Shown here piece by piece: positions 11,742 through 24,766 of a DNA stretch of 64,000 nt (its first letter is position 1; each line of letters starts with the position of its first letter). Where the stretch lies: assembly GCF_003369915.1 (NCBI RefSeq), contig NC_046676.1, forward strand, positions 4,154,001-4,218,000. Direction: 5' to 3'. The notes below the pieces were generated by a model. The model did no database searches, was not told the origin of the DNA, and was given only the letters and a program-made list of their open reading frames with translations. Origin of the DNA: Drosophila miranda. Its lineage: Eukaryota; Arthropoda; Insecta; Diptera; Drosophilidae. A program made the position numbers and the translations under genes.

Positions 11742-14364
11742 CTGAAAAACAGTTGAACGAGCTATAATTACTACGACGAGATATTTAGTACGTGTGTATA
11801 TACGAGTATGTGTGTAATAGAGTAGTAGTTTAGGTAAGTGGTGGGAAAATCATGCGCTGCAACGCCTGCGGCGTAGACCTTGGATGACCTTTCCATTGGG
11901 ATGGCCGCAGATAGCGTGTGAGCGTGTGTCGTCTCAAGTGACAAGCTCAGCCCGAACGGCTGCGGGTCCCGAGTGCCAGGCTCCTCCATTACAGTAATGC
12001 GAGCTGCGCTGCTGGCCGAAAGCAGGAGCCAAAGTGAGAGAAAGTAAGCGCAGCAAACAGGGAAAGTTATGCCAAGAATTCCAGCTAAGCATGAATCAAG
12101 TGCCAGGCAGGCAGGGCGCCAGCCGTGAAACAGAACGAGGCCTCGCGAGGATGAAACAAAAAGCAACGGAAGTCTAAGACTGCGGCCTTCTTAATTTGCG
12201 GAATTCAAGACATTCGCTTTCACTCGAGATTATGCTCGAGCATTATAATCCGCTAGCAGAGATGGAGTCCGGATGGAGTGGCGGTGGGGCATACGATGTA
12301 TGTACCACTACTTGAAGTTCAATGGCACATATGTACATGAAGTATTTACTTAGTACGACTATTAAATACAGAAGAACTGGATTGGAAGAAATATATATAG
12401 AAATATAGAATGAATCCTTGTACGTTTTCGTTGCTTCCCTTGACCCATTTTACTCATTCAACAGTTTGACGTAGAATATCTGAACTACGATCTGAATGCA
12501 CGGGGAATGTGCCGCAGTGAGCGTGTAGGAGTATGGACATGTGTACCTCAGACTCAGTCCTTGACGCAAAAAGTACAAGGCAAAATCGATACCTTAATTC
12601 GATTTTCAGCCACATGTGATTAGGCTCTCTGCGCCCAGTACTCCCTCCTTGGGGCCCTGCCATTCGCCATTCGCCATTCGCCTTCGTCTTCGTCCGGCTA
12701 TCCGGGGATCTGGCCCCTCCTCTCCAATGATCAGACTTTTCATTGGACTTTAATAAGCAATTGCCTTGCTATTTGTGTGGTTTGGGCCTGTGTGCTGCCA
12801 TGGAGCGTCGGCAGTGCCCCAACACTAACACTACCCAACGCGAATTAAAGACCGCAAACTTCGAAAGCCGCACCGCTTGCTGCAACCATCCCGGTTTCCA
12901 GCGGTTTTCACCCGTAACTTTCAATGTTCCCCGATGCCAAGAGGCCCTTACCGCCGCTTGACGACTGCTCCTGAGTACGACAATCAGTCTGGCAAGTCCC
13001 GGGTCCTTGACGCAAAGGAGCAGAGTGTGAAATGTATACGCCAGCCCGCTTTTGCGTCACTTTTTAAAGAGCATCTCCCACTTTGTCTCAGATGAGGTCG
13101 GAGGCGGATGAGGCGGACCCAAGGATGGCAAGCCAGCCGTCTCCTTTGAGCCATGTGTCGACACGTGCACAGTGAGCACTGAGCACTGAGCACTGCTTCT
13201 ACCTTGACTACAGGTTAGAGATACTTCCTTTTGTTACATGGCACACAGCCTTTTCAGTTAGGGAACGAGTATGAAAGCAATTTGTCAATCTCCTTATAAG
13301 ACCTTCCCAAGGTCTTTCCAGCACGTGCATCAGAATCATAAATGATGATATCCTGATTAGCTCTCAACAGTCCATAATTGAGGCTAACTTTGCACAGACT
13401 TTTGCAGTTTTTGAGTGCACAGATGCTCGTCGCAGAATGGCCCGTAATCATTAGAGCCTTTATCTTGGCCCTGGCGGGACTGGTGTGGACACTGTCCACT
13501 GTCCAGCGCTGCGAGTGTTGTCAAGTGTCAAGTGTGCTCGGCTGTCCGGATGAATGAGTTCCTAATTGAGATGAGAGCGACGCAGGCGGTGTCCAGGCCG
13601 ACCCAACCCAGCCAGGAGCCGGGGGCATGCAGCTGCAGTCTCTCCACAAATACGGCGTTTGTGTCTGCTTCTGCCAAAACCTTGATTATTGGCAAACCGA
13701 GCAGCGCACCGGGAGGTGGGGAAAGGATAATGGCAAGGACAAACTACAAAGACTGTTGAGCAGTAGGGCGGACAGGGCCGCGTTTGCCCATACTATTCCC
13801 TGATGTTGTCGTTGTTGTCTCTGCAATCATTCAAGCGCCAGACAAATGCCCTGGTGCTTGTTCATGCCAACATTGTCTCCTCCGACTATGACTCTGACTC
13901 TGACCCACACATTCCATTGCCACACGACAGAGCCTTTTTCCCATTTCGCTGCGTCCTCGACCTGAGCTCCCACCCAAAAGCAAGCAAACAACCAACGGGA
14001 GGCGGCGACCACCCCAATACAACAAATTGAATGGTCTGAGCTGCCTAAACTTTTGATTGGTTCGCCCCCTGCAGATGTCCCTCCTCCCTGCCGGCGGAGG
14101 CGACCAGGAATACCCACACGAGTGAAGGGATACGGCTATAATCTCTGTAAACATGCATCTTAATTACGTTCATTCATTACGTTCATGAAGGAAGCAATGC
14201 ATGGGCGAAAATGGACACGGATGGATACTTTCCACGGACTACTCGTACACATATAATCATATAATAACGGCTATGGAAACCAATTTAACCCGAACAGTGG
14301 GTTTCGATTTAGAACTTGGGCATTCAGAGCTAAAAAATATATAAGTATGTGGTTGGTAGGTACG
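11742..14364. other. Noncoding stretch between the 11.6-kb exon and the NDUFV1 paralogue
   Basis: I see no supported gene. An 81-codon minus-strand ORF at 13254-13499 has no splice or homology support. Confidence 0.5.
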
Positions 14365-15759
14365 TCAATCCTTGATGAACTGGAGAATGCGATCTTCGAT
14401 GTACGGTCTGAAATTGTCGACCAGACTGACGGCTATGTTGACCTGTCCCTGGGCTAAGCCGCAGATCGGATTGCTGTCCTTAATCTTCTTCCCTATGGCC
14501 AGAGTCCAGTCGATCTCCTGTGGGTGGGCCTCGCCCTTGACAAAGCGGTCGAACAACTCGGGCAGCCAGATGGCTCCGTCACGGCAATAGGTGCACTGCT
14601 TGCACGTGTGCTTCTCGTAGAACTGGATGGAGCGGAGCATGACCTGGAGGGGGTCGCTCTGCTTGTTTACGACGATCAGAGCGCCAGAGCCGAGACTGCT
14701 GCCGGCCGCCTCCAGGCACTCGAAGTCCATCAGCACCTCCCCGGCAACCTGCTTGTTGATCAGAGGGGTGGAGAGGCCGCCGGGGAAGATGGCCAGGAGA
14801 TTGTCCCAGCCGCCGCGCACTCCTCCCGCGTGCTTTTCGATGAGATCGCGCATCGGCATCGACATCTCCTCCTCGACGGTGCAGGGACTGTTCACCTGTC
14901 CGCTTATGTTGAAGAGCTTGGTGCCCGAGTTGTAGGAGCGCCCCAGGTCGGCCCACCACGAGGCTCCTCGGCGCAGGATTGTGGGCAGCACTGCAATGGA
15001 CTCCGCATTGATCACCACGCAGGGATGCGAGAAGTATCCCTGCTCGGTGAGAAAGGGCGGTCGCCTGCGCGGCCTCCCGATCTTGCCCATCAGGCACTTA
15101 ACCAGCGCCGTCTCCTCGCCGCAGAGGTAGCGATCCCCTCGCTGGACCAGGATGTCGAACTTGATGCCCGTGTTGCAGGCGCTGGGGCCGAGCAGTCCGT
15201 AGCGGTACGCCTCGGCCAGGGCGAACTGCAGATTGCACGCCTCATTGTAGAAGCGGTTCCTCACGTAGATGATGGCCCGATTACAGCCCATAGCAAAGCC
15301 GGCCAGCAGGCAGCCCTCAATTATCTTGTGCGGCTCATGGCGAATGATCTCGCGGTCCTTGCACGTCCCCGGCTCGCCCTCGGCGCAGTTCATGACGAGG
15401 ACCTTGTCCTCCTTGGACTCGGCAGAGCGAAGGAAGTTCCACTTGTTCCCGCAGAAGAAGCCGCCGCCTCCTCGTCCGCGAAGCCCGCTCTGGCACACCT
15501 GCTCCATTATCCAGTCGGACCCCTTCTCCAGCAGCACAGCGGTGTGGTACCAGTCCCCTCGTTTGCAGGCGCCTTTGAGGCGCCAATCGTGGCGTCCGTA
15601 GAGGTTCTGAAAGACGCGGTCGCAATCGTGCAGCGGCCCGAAGGTCGTCTTCTCATTCGTCAGGCATGACTTTGGAGGAACATTCTTGCCTGCAACAAAT
15701 GACCGTCTCCATTGCGTCAGCCCGGGCAGTCGATTTAGCTCTATAATCTTCCGAAACAT
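14365..15759 (-). CDS. NADH:ubiquinone oxidoreductase 51-kDa subunit (NDUFV1) paralogue, intronless
   Basis: This 464-residue protein has the same length as human NDUFV1, the complex I flavoprotein that binds FMN, NADH and a 4Fe-4S cluster (N3) in the mitochondrial matrix. Visible landmarks are FQNLYGRHDWRLKG (50-63), SGLRGRGGGGFFCGNKW (91-107), EGEPGTCKDREIIRH (127-141), CGEETAL (213-219), LFNISGQVN, EEMSMPMRDLIEKHAGG and the CKQCTYC cluster motif (C386, C389, C392) with distal C433. I chose the methionine at 15759 because MFRKIIELNRLPG.. is a basic, amphipathic import presequence; the frame is open further upstream to 15861. Several near-invariant positions differ from the usual enzyme (see findings). 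D. melanogaster has divergent paralogues of ND-51 (ND-51L1 and ND-51L2) on 2R with male-biased expression. This is most likely an orthologue of one of them. Confidence 0.93.
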   Translation of the reverse strand: MFRKIIELNRLPGLTQWRRSFVAGKNVPPKSCLTNEKTTFGPLHDCDRVFQNLYGRHDWRLKGACKRGDWYHTAVLLEKGSDWIMEQVCQSGLRGRGGGGFFCGNKWNFLRSAESKEDKVLVMNCAEGEPGTCKDREIIRHEPHKIIEGCLLAGFAMGCNRAIIYVRNRFYNEACNLQFALAEAYRYGLLGPSACNTGIKFDILVQRGDRYLCGEETALVKCLMGKIGRPRRRPPFLTEQGYFSHPCVVINAESIAVLPTILRRGASWWADLGRSYNSGTKLFNISGQVNSPCTVEEEMSMPMRDLIEKHAGGVRGGWDNLLAIFPGGLSTPLINKQVAGEVLMDFECLEAAGSSLGSGALIVVNKQSDPLQVMLRSIQFYEKHTCKQCTYCRDGAIWLPELFDRFVKGEAHPQEIDWTLAIGKKIKDSNPICGLAQGQVNIAVSLVDNFRPYIEDRILQFIKD

Positions 15760-17462
15760 ATTTATATACGAAACACGAAAAGTCATTCCTGATTGATAGG
15801 TAAAACGAACGGGGGCTAAGACTACGACACATACACCTACTAGATTTGTGTGATGAAACATTTCCGATTTATTTAAATTAAATCGAAACTTAAAGGCCTG
15901 CCATAAGCCGTAAATTCAACCGAATTTCTGTTGAGAGCGAGTACCCCCGAACATAGCAATCCATTGGAAATACTTGTCTATGTCGAGGAGAGGAGTTGGT
16001 CTAGGCTCCGAGCAGCAAAGAAAATGATGCCATAACGACAGCAGAAGCCACAGCACCCGTGAATTTCCGGGTACCTACCGAGCACACATCTACCCGGACC
16101 CACGCCGTAGGTTTCCGACAAATAATGCGAGGATGGGACAGGCAGGCAGGCAGGCAGGCCCCTTTTCAATTTATGCAACCATTCGACAGAAATTTGAGTT
16201 TAATGGAAGGCAACAAAAGGTGGATGAGCCGCATACGGAAATGTGTCCTCCACAAACATATGTAAGTACTCCCGTCCCCAGAGGGGATCAATTAGCACAA
16301 GATGTTGCGCACACACGGCACTGGATTTGGTCCAACTTCCTTTCCCTTCGATTGCCCCCTATGACTGTGGAGCAGACTGTGGAGATTTCTGCACAACTTG
16401 CGGCTAATTGCAGCAAACAACAAGAGTTCGCGCCGAGTAAAAGGGGGGCTTTGCAACCAAAAAGGTGATTTCTGCAGAGCGCTGCCAACATCTGGTGCAA
16501 ATCGTGATCGTATAGGAAAAACGCTCTTGGACTGAAAGTATGTTCGTGGTCCCCACAGTTCTGTCATCTGTTCATTCCCGTCATCTTGCCTGTGCAGCTC
16601 GGAGGACTGCCCCTGGACCTCCCTACGGACGTGCTGTTTATTTAACGTTTTATGAGCTTTTGAGGTTATTATTGCTTCCGCTTCTGCCGCCTTCTGCTCC
16701 TTGCAGTCACGTTCCTTTCACACCTTCGACAATGCAGCGCGGATCAAATATCGCTGCATACTTTCACGCGCGACCAATGCAAACATCCATCAAGCCCCCA
16801 GAGATAGCCCTAATGGTGCGCGTTTCCATTTCCAGTCCACAAATTGAACAGATTGAATCGCGCCTTTGGTATGTGCTTTGTTTAGCCCCCTTTTTGTGCT
16901 CCACATGATATTGTGTGCACTTTAGGGGATGCGGAGGAGGGCTTTTCCAGATACTAGAAGTCCAGGTATTGTATATTAAATCCGACCACAAACAAAATCC
17001 GACCTCTGCCCCTGCCAATAATCTACTAATGTCTGTATACGTCCGTGCTAGTATCCGTACTTTCCTAATGGATCGGATAATAATCTAAAACTATGAGTCT
17101 CTTCCAGTGGTGGCATAATTTCTGTCCCAAAGGGGCATTGCTTACATTTGTCACTCTTGGAGAGGGATATTCAATGATCAAATATCTGTATTGGCAGAGG
17201 ACTTGGGGTTCATTCAAGGGTATCTGTGATACCTGTACACTGTACTATCGTTCATCATTGCATGTAATCTTTATTATTTCCGCACAGATGTCGACAATCC
17301 ATTTTCCCAGCAAACGCTAAGAGCCTGTCAACGTTGTCAACGTGCGATGAGATGCCACTTGCATTTACCACACCTTTGGGTGTACCGCATGCGTCTAAGG
17401 AGTCGATACGAGCACACTAAATAGCCATCAATAGACGCCCCAAGGACGCTTTATCGCATCCG

Positions 17463-17501
17463 TCCCTGCCATCCCTGCCATCCCTGCCATCCCTGCCATG
17501 G
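17463..17501. repeat. ATCCCTGCC nonamer array
   Basis: Four near-perfect 9-bp copies. Confidence 0.85.
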
Positions 17502-18004
17502 CTGCTGTTAAATAAGCTAATTTACATCGACACATGGAGCTCCTCCTGGTGGCAATTTGTAACTGTCGCCGACAAGCCAACAACTTCCCAGCCGCGAGTG
17601 GCAAACAAGCTGTCGCCACTGCCACCATCGCGCCGTTGCAAGTTCACAGCTCCGCGTTAACAGCCTGCAGCGCGAGCTGAGGCGAAGAAATGTCTTGGGG
17701 AGCACCATAAACCCCCATCACCCCCAATCTGACCACAGACGACTGCGGTTCGCCCTCAATCATTCCTGCAGCTGACTTTGATTGTCTGCTGGAGCACAGG
17801 GGTCCCCCGGCTATTTCCTAATTCATTATCCAGGGCGAATATTGGATCTGAATGCACGGTTTTCAAATGCCGGCTGCAGGCGACGGAGCGTCGCGTTAAA
17901 GCTGTGGCAACAACAGGTTACAATTATGAGTGCCACAAAAAAAACCGAAAGTATTTTCAACATGCAAACACGCCGTAAGCACTCGGCCGAGCCTGGCAGG
18001 CCCC

Positions 18005-18068
18005 GACCGGACGGGACCGGACCGGACCGGACCGGACCGGACCGGACCGGACCGGACCGGACCGGACC
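18005..18068. repeat. GGACC pentamer minisatellite
   Basis: About twelve nearly perfect CGGAC/GGACC units occupy 64 bp, ending at ACCATGG. Confidence 0.95.
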
Positions 18069-21000
18069 ATGGTCATTTGCATGACACAGGGCCAGCAGAG
18101 AACTGGCGGCATTAAGGCAAGTTAATCACGTGCCAGGAAAAGTCACGAAGCTGGGGCTGAATGACCTACAGTGCTGTAGTGTGTTGTAGTGTGTTGTAGT
18201 GGGTGTGGGTCTGGGCCTGGATATGCTATGTGAGAATCAGGGCAGTAAGTGCAGGTAAATGTGCAATAATTCACACAAAAAAACACCAATGAACACCAGT
18301 ACGACCCACATATACACACAGACAGGCAGAAACAAGCTAACTCCAAACTGAAGTTCCACAAGTTTTGGGGGTCGGAAAAAACAGCTTGGGGAACAACAAG
18401 TGAAACAAAAACAAACCAAGGGACAATGTAAAAGCAGACTAACACCCTTTTGTTCCCCCGATGATTGCACACCTTTTAAGGTCGGCCATTTATGCACTTT
18501 TTATACGAGTACCGTGCCTGATAGACGATAGTTTATAGTCTATTTTTTCACGAGGAACCATTCAAAAGCTTTCCCCTTCTCCGATCCAGGCCCAGAGTGC
18601 AATTTTTTGTTCGCGCTGGAGAGGATTTTCACCAGTTCCGTGAACACTGTGATGTTTGGTCAGAGACGTGGGCGTAATTTAAAGCGATAAGCTCGTACAA
18701 ACTGCAAACGGATTTTCATATTTGCAGAATGGCTCATAATAGGCAAAGGGAATCGACCCGAATCGACGAGCTGATCCCAAAGCCCAGGTCCCCAATATGC
18801 CTTGAATAACCAGGGCGGCCGGGGGTGTATGTGAATGCCGTTCACAGGATTTGCATTTAACAGGGTCCGAGCGAAGGCCACCTTTGCCCCGTGCCCCAAT
18901 ACTCGTGCCAATACTCGTGCCAATATGTACATATATCCGTATGCAAGTATTCGCCCCACTCGACTCCAGGCACCCAATACGTTTTCCGTTCCGTTGACAA
19001 AGACTGGCCAACGAAGGAACAAACACAGAGACAGGGACAGAGACGGGGACAGGGACTGGGACGGGGACAGGGAGAGTGTAGAAACCTATTGAAAAATATG
19101 TTTGTGTTTCATTAAAAATTTAAGACCCTCCTGCAAGAAGTAAACGAATATACCAGCTCCATGTTTATGGCATGCGACAACATTATTTTTTCTGCCTTAA
19201 ATATGCTTCTGCTGATAAAGTCATGAAAAACACCCAAACCAAAACTGACTCGCGTTTTAGAGCCCCACGCTGACCATTATAAGGTTGTGTTTTCGAATAG
19301 CAAAAGTCGGTAGATATTTATCTTCAGCTGGCCACAGCAATTTCCAAATTCAGTGCTCGCTTCCGTGCTAGCATTATTCATTAGACATTCGTAAATAGAG
19401 AAATACTCGTCCGGATCGGACTACTCGGCTAGGAGTAGGGAACAAGGACCGTAATCATTGTAGGTAATATTTTAAGGATATTGGGATACACAATAATTAT
19501 TGTAAACCAACCTCAAAAAGAAAAAATTGTAATAGTACAGATTTATGGTAGCCCTATGAATCGGAATTTTCGGACCTGTTTAATGCATTCATTTTCTTGA
19601 CAGCTTGTGCAAAAACACATCCAATATTATGGTGTCACTGACATCCGATAATTTTATTCATCAGTGTTAATGTGGCTTGCATTAACGATGACATCAATAT
19701 TTGTGTGGTGCTCAGCCGGCCATTCAGGATATCAAAAAAGAATCAATCTGTGGTTTATATGGTGCGCAGTGGCGTTTTCTTTATAAGCCGCACGTGCTGC
19801 AGCCTTATCTTTTAGATAGTATTTTATCACGACAGAGCATTCTCTGTGTTTGATTTGACTTCAGGCTATGCTCTTTGCTGAAGATAAAGGGGTTCATGCA
19901 GCGAAATTTGGTTTTCCAATCCAGTCAAGGTATTGGATCAACGACTGAACTTTCGCTCCTGATTTCATGGACTTAAGAACGGGATAAGGAAATTTGTGGA
20001 AACTTCTTGGGCCGTTATCCGAAGAGCATAGGTAAGACTAAGCTGAAAGCTAAAATCTAAAATGTCATCGTCATCTCATTCAACTTTGCAAAATCAGGAA
20101 TTTGCTTATTGAGGAGTATTGTATTCCAGGAGTATTGTATTCAAACGTCTGCGTTGATGTACTCAAGTGCCCAAGTCGCACACTTACTTTCCTTCAATTT
20201 GCTGAATCTGCTGAAGCAAGAATTGCTGCCAAAAAACGTTTGACTTGTCGGTCTGGTTTTCATTCAAAAGAGCTAGTAAAAGTAGTGGGAACAGACTCAC
20301 GAACACAGATTGGGTATTCGGGAGAGCTCTTATGTGAGATAAATCATCGCCATATAATGATCCAACGGCAGAGATCTCATGCCCCGTGACGCAGTTCGGT
20401 TGCTGTAGAGTGGGTGCTTATTTTTCAGTGTTTTTATCTTAGTAAGGAAACTTTTCTTTAGTCCGAGCGGGAACCTTGAATTTTGTGTTTGCCTTGTCGC
20501 CGTCACTGACGTACCGCTCCATGGCTCCCCTCCTAAGTCTGTATCTGTATCTATCTGTGGGTGATGCTGTCTCTGTCTGTGTTTTATGGCTACTTGTTGA
20601 CTTTGGTCTTTCCGTTGCTATCGTTGTCGGATTCTCAAGTTTATCAACTTGCATAGCAATGGAGAGATGGAGCGATGGAGCAATGGAGCAATTGAGCCAT
20701 GGAACGATATGAATATGCGAAAGTGAGTGGGGGGCAGGGCACTTGGCCGCCTCTGCATTTCCCCATAGCTTCGTTGACAAACCTGCAGCTTTCCAGTGTT
20801 TTCGATATTACTCGTATATCGGCGACGGGCGTTATGTTCGCCTGCTCGTACCTATCTGGGGTTTATGGCGGCGACTCGTGAGCCGCAAATGTTTGCTCTA
20901 CGAGTACGTGTCATTCCGGCAGCGTGGGCGAGTGGCGGGCTGAGGCTTTACTGGCATTCGCCTTCGCTTCTCCTCTTCTAGTCTAATGCATTAAGTCGAT

Positions 21001-21496
21001 TTCTCGCTTCAGTGGACTTGGTTGCTGCCACAAGCAGCCTTAAGACCTCGGGTCCTCACACGGGCCTCCCGCCCGTCGCTTTGGCTCAGATTTGGCTTGG
21101 CTTTTACACGCTCAATGGAATACTTTCACTTTTCGAGACACTTTCGCTACATTCGCTCTGAAACTCAATCGAATGTTAGAAAAAATTGCCGGATTTATTC
21201 TCGTAAATGTAGGGAATAGATTCCCGTCCCCGTCCCCGTTCCCGTGCCTATCCATGGAATGGGTTAGTGGTTCGCTGGTGCGTGGGAAGAACTGAACAAT
21301 CGGTAATCAGGATTCAATTAACCGTTTTAAAGAAATTCAATCAAGCTGACTCCGCTGCTGACCCTTTCCGTTCCCCGAGGGTTAATTAACTTTTGCAACA
21401 GTGAAAAGCCAGTTGTAATGCCAGATCCCTCAGTCGCTCAGTCGCTCAGCCGCTCAGCCGTTCAGCCGTTCAGCGAGCTACCAGCAAAAGCTTTCT

Positions 21497-21523
21497 TATT
21501 ATTATTATTATTATTATTATTTT
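21497..21523. repeat. ATT trinucleotide microsatellite
   Basis: Nine ATT units in tandem. Confidence 0.9.
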
Positions 21524-23370
21524 ATCAGTGTTGTTCTGCCGCCGAGTTCTTCGTGGAGCAATTAAGAGACTACAAACAGGACACTTCGTGCGGTTAAGGC
21601 TGTTGCGTTGAAAGAGTTTTTCGTTTTTGTTGCGTGACGTGGGCAAAAAACGGCAGACACATTGTCCGCACACATACGAATACCTCCGTCCCTCCGTTGG
21701 GCTAGTTCACAAGTTGCACGCACATTATATTATTTCTAATTTATATACGAGTAAGATATTCAAATATGCGAGACCTTGAAAGCAGTTGTCTGGAAAGTTG
21801 GGGCGCCTTAAAGCAGGCTACATTAAATCACATGCATACATACATATGTATGTACATTCGTACATGCATACATACGTCTGGTGAATGAATAATGTGGGGC
21901 CGTCAATCAGACGTCCGCCCTCTCCTCCTCTCTTCATAGGCCATAGGTCTGGCCCTGATTACTGCTAATTACCGCTGTTTCAATACGAAAAGCTCTTTAT
22001 CCCTTGAAGCCACAACGCATTTGCGAGCTTGCTAACAAACTTCATGCCGTTTTGTTAATTTTTGTTCATTTTCGGCCCTGCGCATCCCCCAGACACAGGG
22101 CCATGAACGTCGCCTGAAGCAGGAGCAGCAATTTATGCCAAAAGTTCTGGCAAATTGCTCATTTCAAGCACCGTTTGGTATGCAACACTTTCGTGATATT
22201 AGAAATTCCACCAGGGAGAGAGATTTATGCTAAATACACACCGACCGACACACACTCCCACACTGGGGCGGAGACTTTTCCGTGCCTATCTCGGAGGGAC
22301 TTACCTTGGGAAAGCACTCCAAGAAGTCAATTAACAGATCCAGGCAAAACAAGTTGCAGACACACCTGCTTTTGAATGGACGAATTCGCTGATGCGGCTG
22401 TTCTTGCAGGCACTAATCGTGTTTTAAGGCCTGTTTGAATATGTCTATACATATGTCGAATATGTGCTTATTGGATCGGTTCAGGCACAATTAAGTGTGT
22501 TTTTCAAGTCCAAACATTTTGTATTGCTCATTGCGTTATTGTTGTTTATAATTGTTGTAATTGCTTTAATTGCTGTTCGCCGATCGCTGGTCTTTCGGAT
22601 CCGAGGTAAGCTGCGCGCGGGATGGGTAAACAATCTAAAGAAATTCCGGAAAATATAGCTTGTTGAGCAATTCTGCGTTTCAATTCATTTAATATCTGTG
22701 TGTGTATTTATTTGTCTTCGTTTTATTGCAATTTATTTTATATGCACATTTAGTGTTTCTCTCCAGCACAGAGAAACATTCGAATTCAAGTGTACTCTAG
22801 AGCAGGAACGGGGGATATTTGAGCGAATGGGCGCACGGCAGGAGGAGGAGGTGCCCCTGCCAGTGCCGACACTGGCAATGACCCGGAAGTTTTCGGCATC
22901 TCATTTATCTCGTTTTTCGTTTTGCTCTTCGGTGCGGGTGGGATGGGATGTGGGGTGGGGTGGGGTGGGTATCTTGTACCGTTCTTTGGGTTTATTTTAT
23001 AACAATAAACAAAACGAATTTTCGCCATGGCTCTTCTCGATCTGGTATTCATTTGTTTGGTTTACGATTTTAAAGATTTACGGTTGCAAACTAAGGGTAG
23101 GAGTAAATGTTTCTCCCAGAAAAAGCACTTGCATCAGACACTCAGTCAATTAAAATGTTATTCAAGATACTTGCACTTCGGTTATTCTGATTAATTGATT
23201 CATTCTGACAGTTCTCAGAGGAAAGAGAGAAGAGAGAAGAGAATGCACTGCAAGTTTCAACAAAAGATAATGAAGCGGGATCACCCCGAACGAAGGGAGG
23301 CTGCGTGAGTACACGAGTATGTACATATATGGCGATCGAGCGAGATAAACAAATCGAGACAGAGAAACAG

Positions 23371-23393
23371 AGGGAGAGAGAGAGAGAGAGAGA
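23371..23393. repeat. GA dinucleotide microsatellite
   Basis: A GA-rich tract with one GG interruption. Confidence 0.85.
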
Positions 23394-24766
23394 CAGATAG
23401 GCCGCGGAAATATACACGTCCAATGCAAACCAAACAAATCACAGAAATAAACCATAAAGGGAAAAATATATATTGATTCTATCTATTGCGCCCTCCACTA
23501 CACGAGTCCCCGCGACTGCTACGGGCTTCTCCAGTTCCTATCGAGATGCGAGTCCTATGGCGCCCGCGGGCGATCACATGGTAGCATGGAGAAATTGAGC
23601 AATGGGTGGGTTTTGTTGCTCGCAATTTGCGTAATTTCCGCCGACCGTCACTCTTTATTGTCTAGGACACACACACACGCGTCGCACTTTACTGGCCGGC
23701 CACAGGGCACCGTAGAGTTTTCGAACGCGGAGATCAATTGCTAGAAAGACGTCGGCACTTTTATACGTTTATTGGGAATACTTTTTGGCCCCCAGGCTTT
23801 CGTTTACGAACCGAACACGTTGGAGCACCAACAACAATTATGAGAGCCAGAGACCCGCTAGTCCACAGGCACACAACACACACACACACACACTGAACAG
23901 CTGTTCGTGTTGATCGCAGCAGCGCTGCCAGACCATCGCACTATTTCACACTTTGCTAATGAGCGGCAAAACCATAAAAGCCAGCTATGATGCCATGAAA
24001 TGAAGTTCGCTCCTGGGTGTTTCAGGAACAGGCAGCGTTAAATATTTATCTGCAGTTTGGCTAACTGGAACGCACTGCTGACCTTCGTGCGGCCCACACT
24101 TCCCGCCGCTCTCGCGTAATTAGGGTATGTACAACTTTAAAACACGCACACTGAGTGAATTATTTTTATGGCGCTCCGTTTGCGGCCGTAGATGTCAGGA
24201 TAGCGAAAGAAAAGGACTTGACACAGTACACCGTGCTGCTGGCCGAATAGAACTCAGGGAGCGGACTCGTACAAGTCCCTTATATACCAGCCAGGACCAG
24301 GACGCACGAGAGGAGAGCCAAGGCCCAGGGCGCAGGCGCAAAGCGGAAACGGTGTCAACTCACTGCTGGCCTACTGTTGTGGTGTCCTAGTCAAATAAAC
24401 GAAGAGAGAGGATACATGCAACAGCGTATCCATGGAGATGCATAGGTTGGAAAGAGCGAAACGAGTCTAAGTTTGAAAGTTGTCTCTTTGCTCTCAACCA
24501 TCAGCTGTTGATTGCAATTGAACAGAAAAACACCTACTTTGTTTTTAAGTACCACTATTAAAATGTCATTACATTTTGAAACATGTTAAATGCAAAACCT
24601 TTCATTTAAAATATTTTATTGCTTCTGAATCAGCTGTTAGTCAGCTGCATTAGTCAGTGCTGCAAAACACCGCTGTCTTTCAAACGCAGATAAAGATATT
24701 TTCAGCCGCGAATTCGTCTCACAGGTAGAGTTAGAGTTCAGCATTGTAGTTATTATGCATTTTGAC

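Larger units (their letters stand above)
15760..24766. other. Nine-kilobase noncoding interval
   Basis: I found no exon I can support. The interval is AT-rich with many short tandem arrays: GGCAG near 16140, ATCCCTGCC near 17463, GGACC at 18005-18068, GGGACA near 19020-19075, ATT at 21497-21523 and GA at 23371-23393. The ORF at 20102-20389 (95 codons) and a hydrophobic ORF at 22464-22658 lack splice context, homology and convincing codon bias. The interval may hold the Trpm promoter and regulatory DNA. Confidence 0.5.

Noticed and set aside
13254-13499. 81-codon minus-strand ORF
   Set aside because: No homology, no splice context, weak codon bias.
14524-15669. 381-codon plus-strand ORF opposite the NDUFV1 paralogue
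   Set aside because: It is the antisense shadow of a well-supported gene, with no homology or start context of its own.
20102-20389. 95-codon plus-strand ORF
   Set aside because: No splice signals, homology or promoter; it includes a local tandem duplication and reads like chance.
22464-22658. Hydrophobic 64-codon ORF resembling a membrane helix, followed by GTAAGC
   Set aside because: The hydrophobicity comes from T-rich DNA and there is no acceptor or partner exon.
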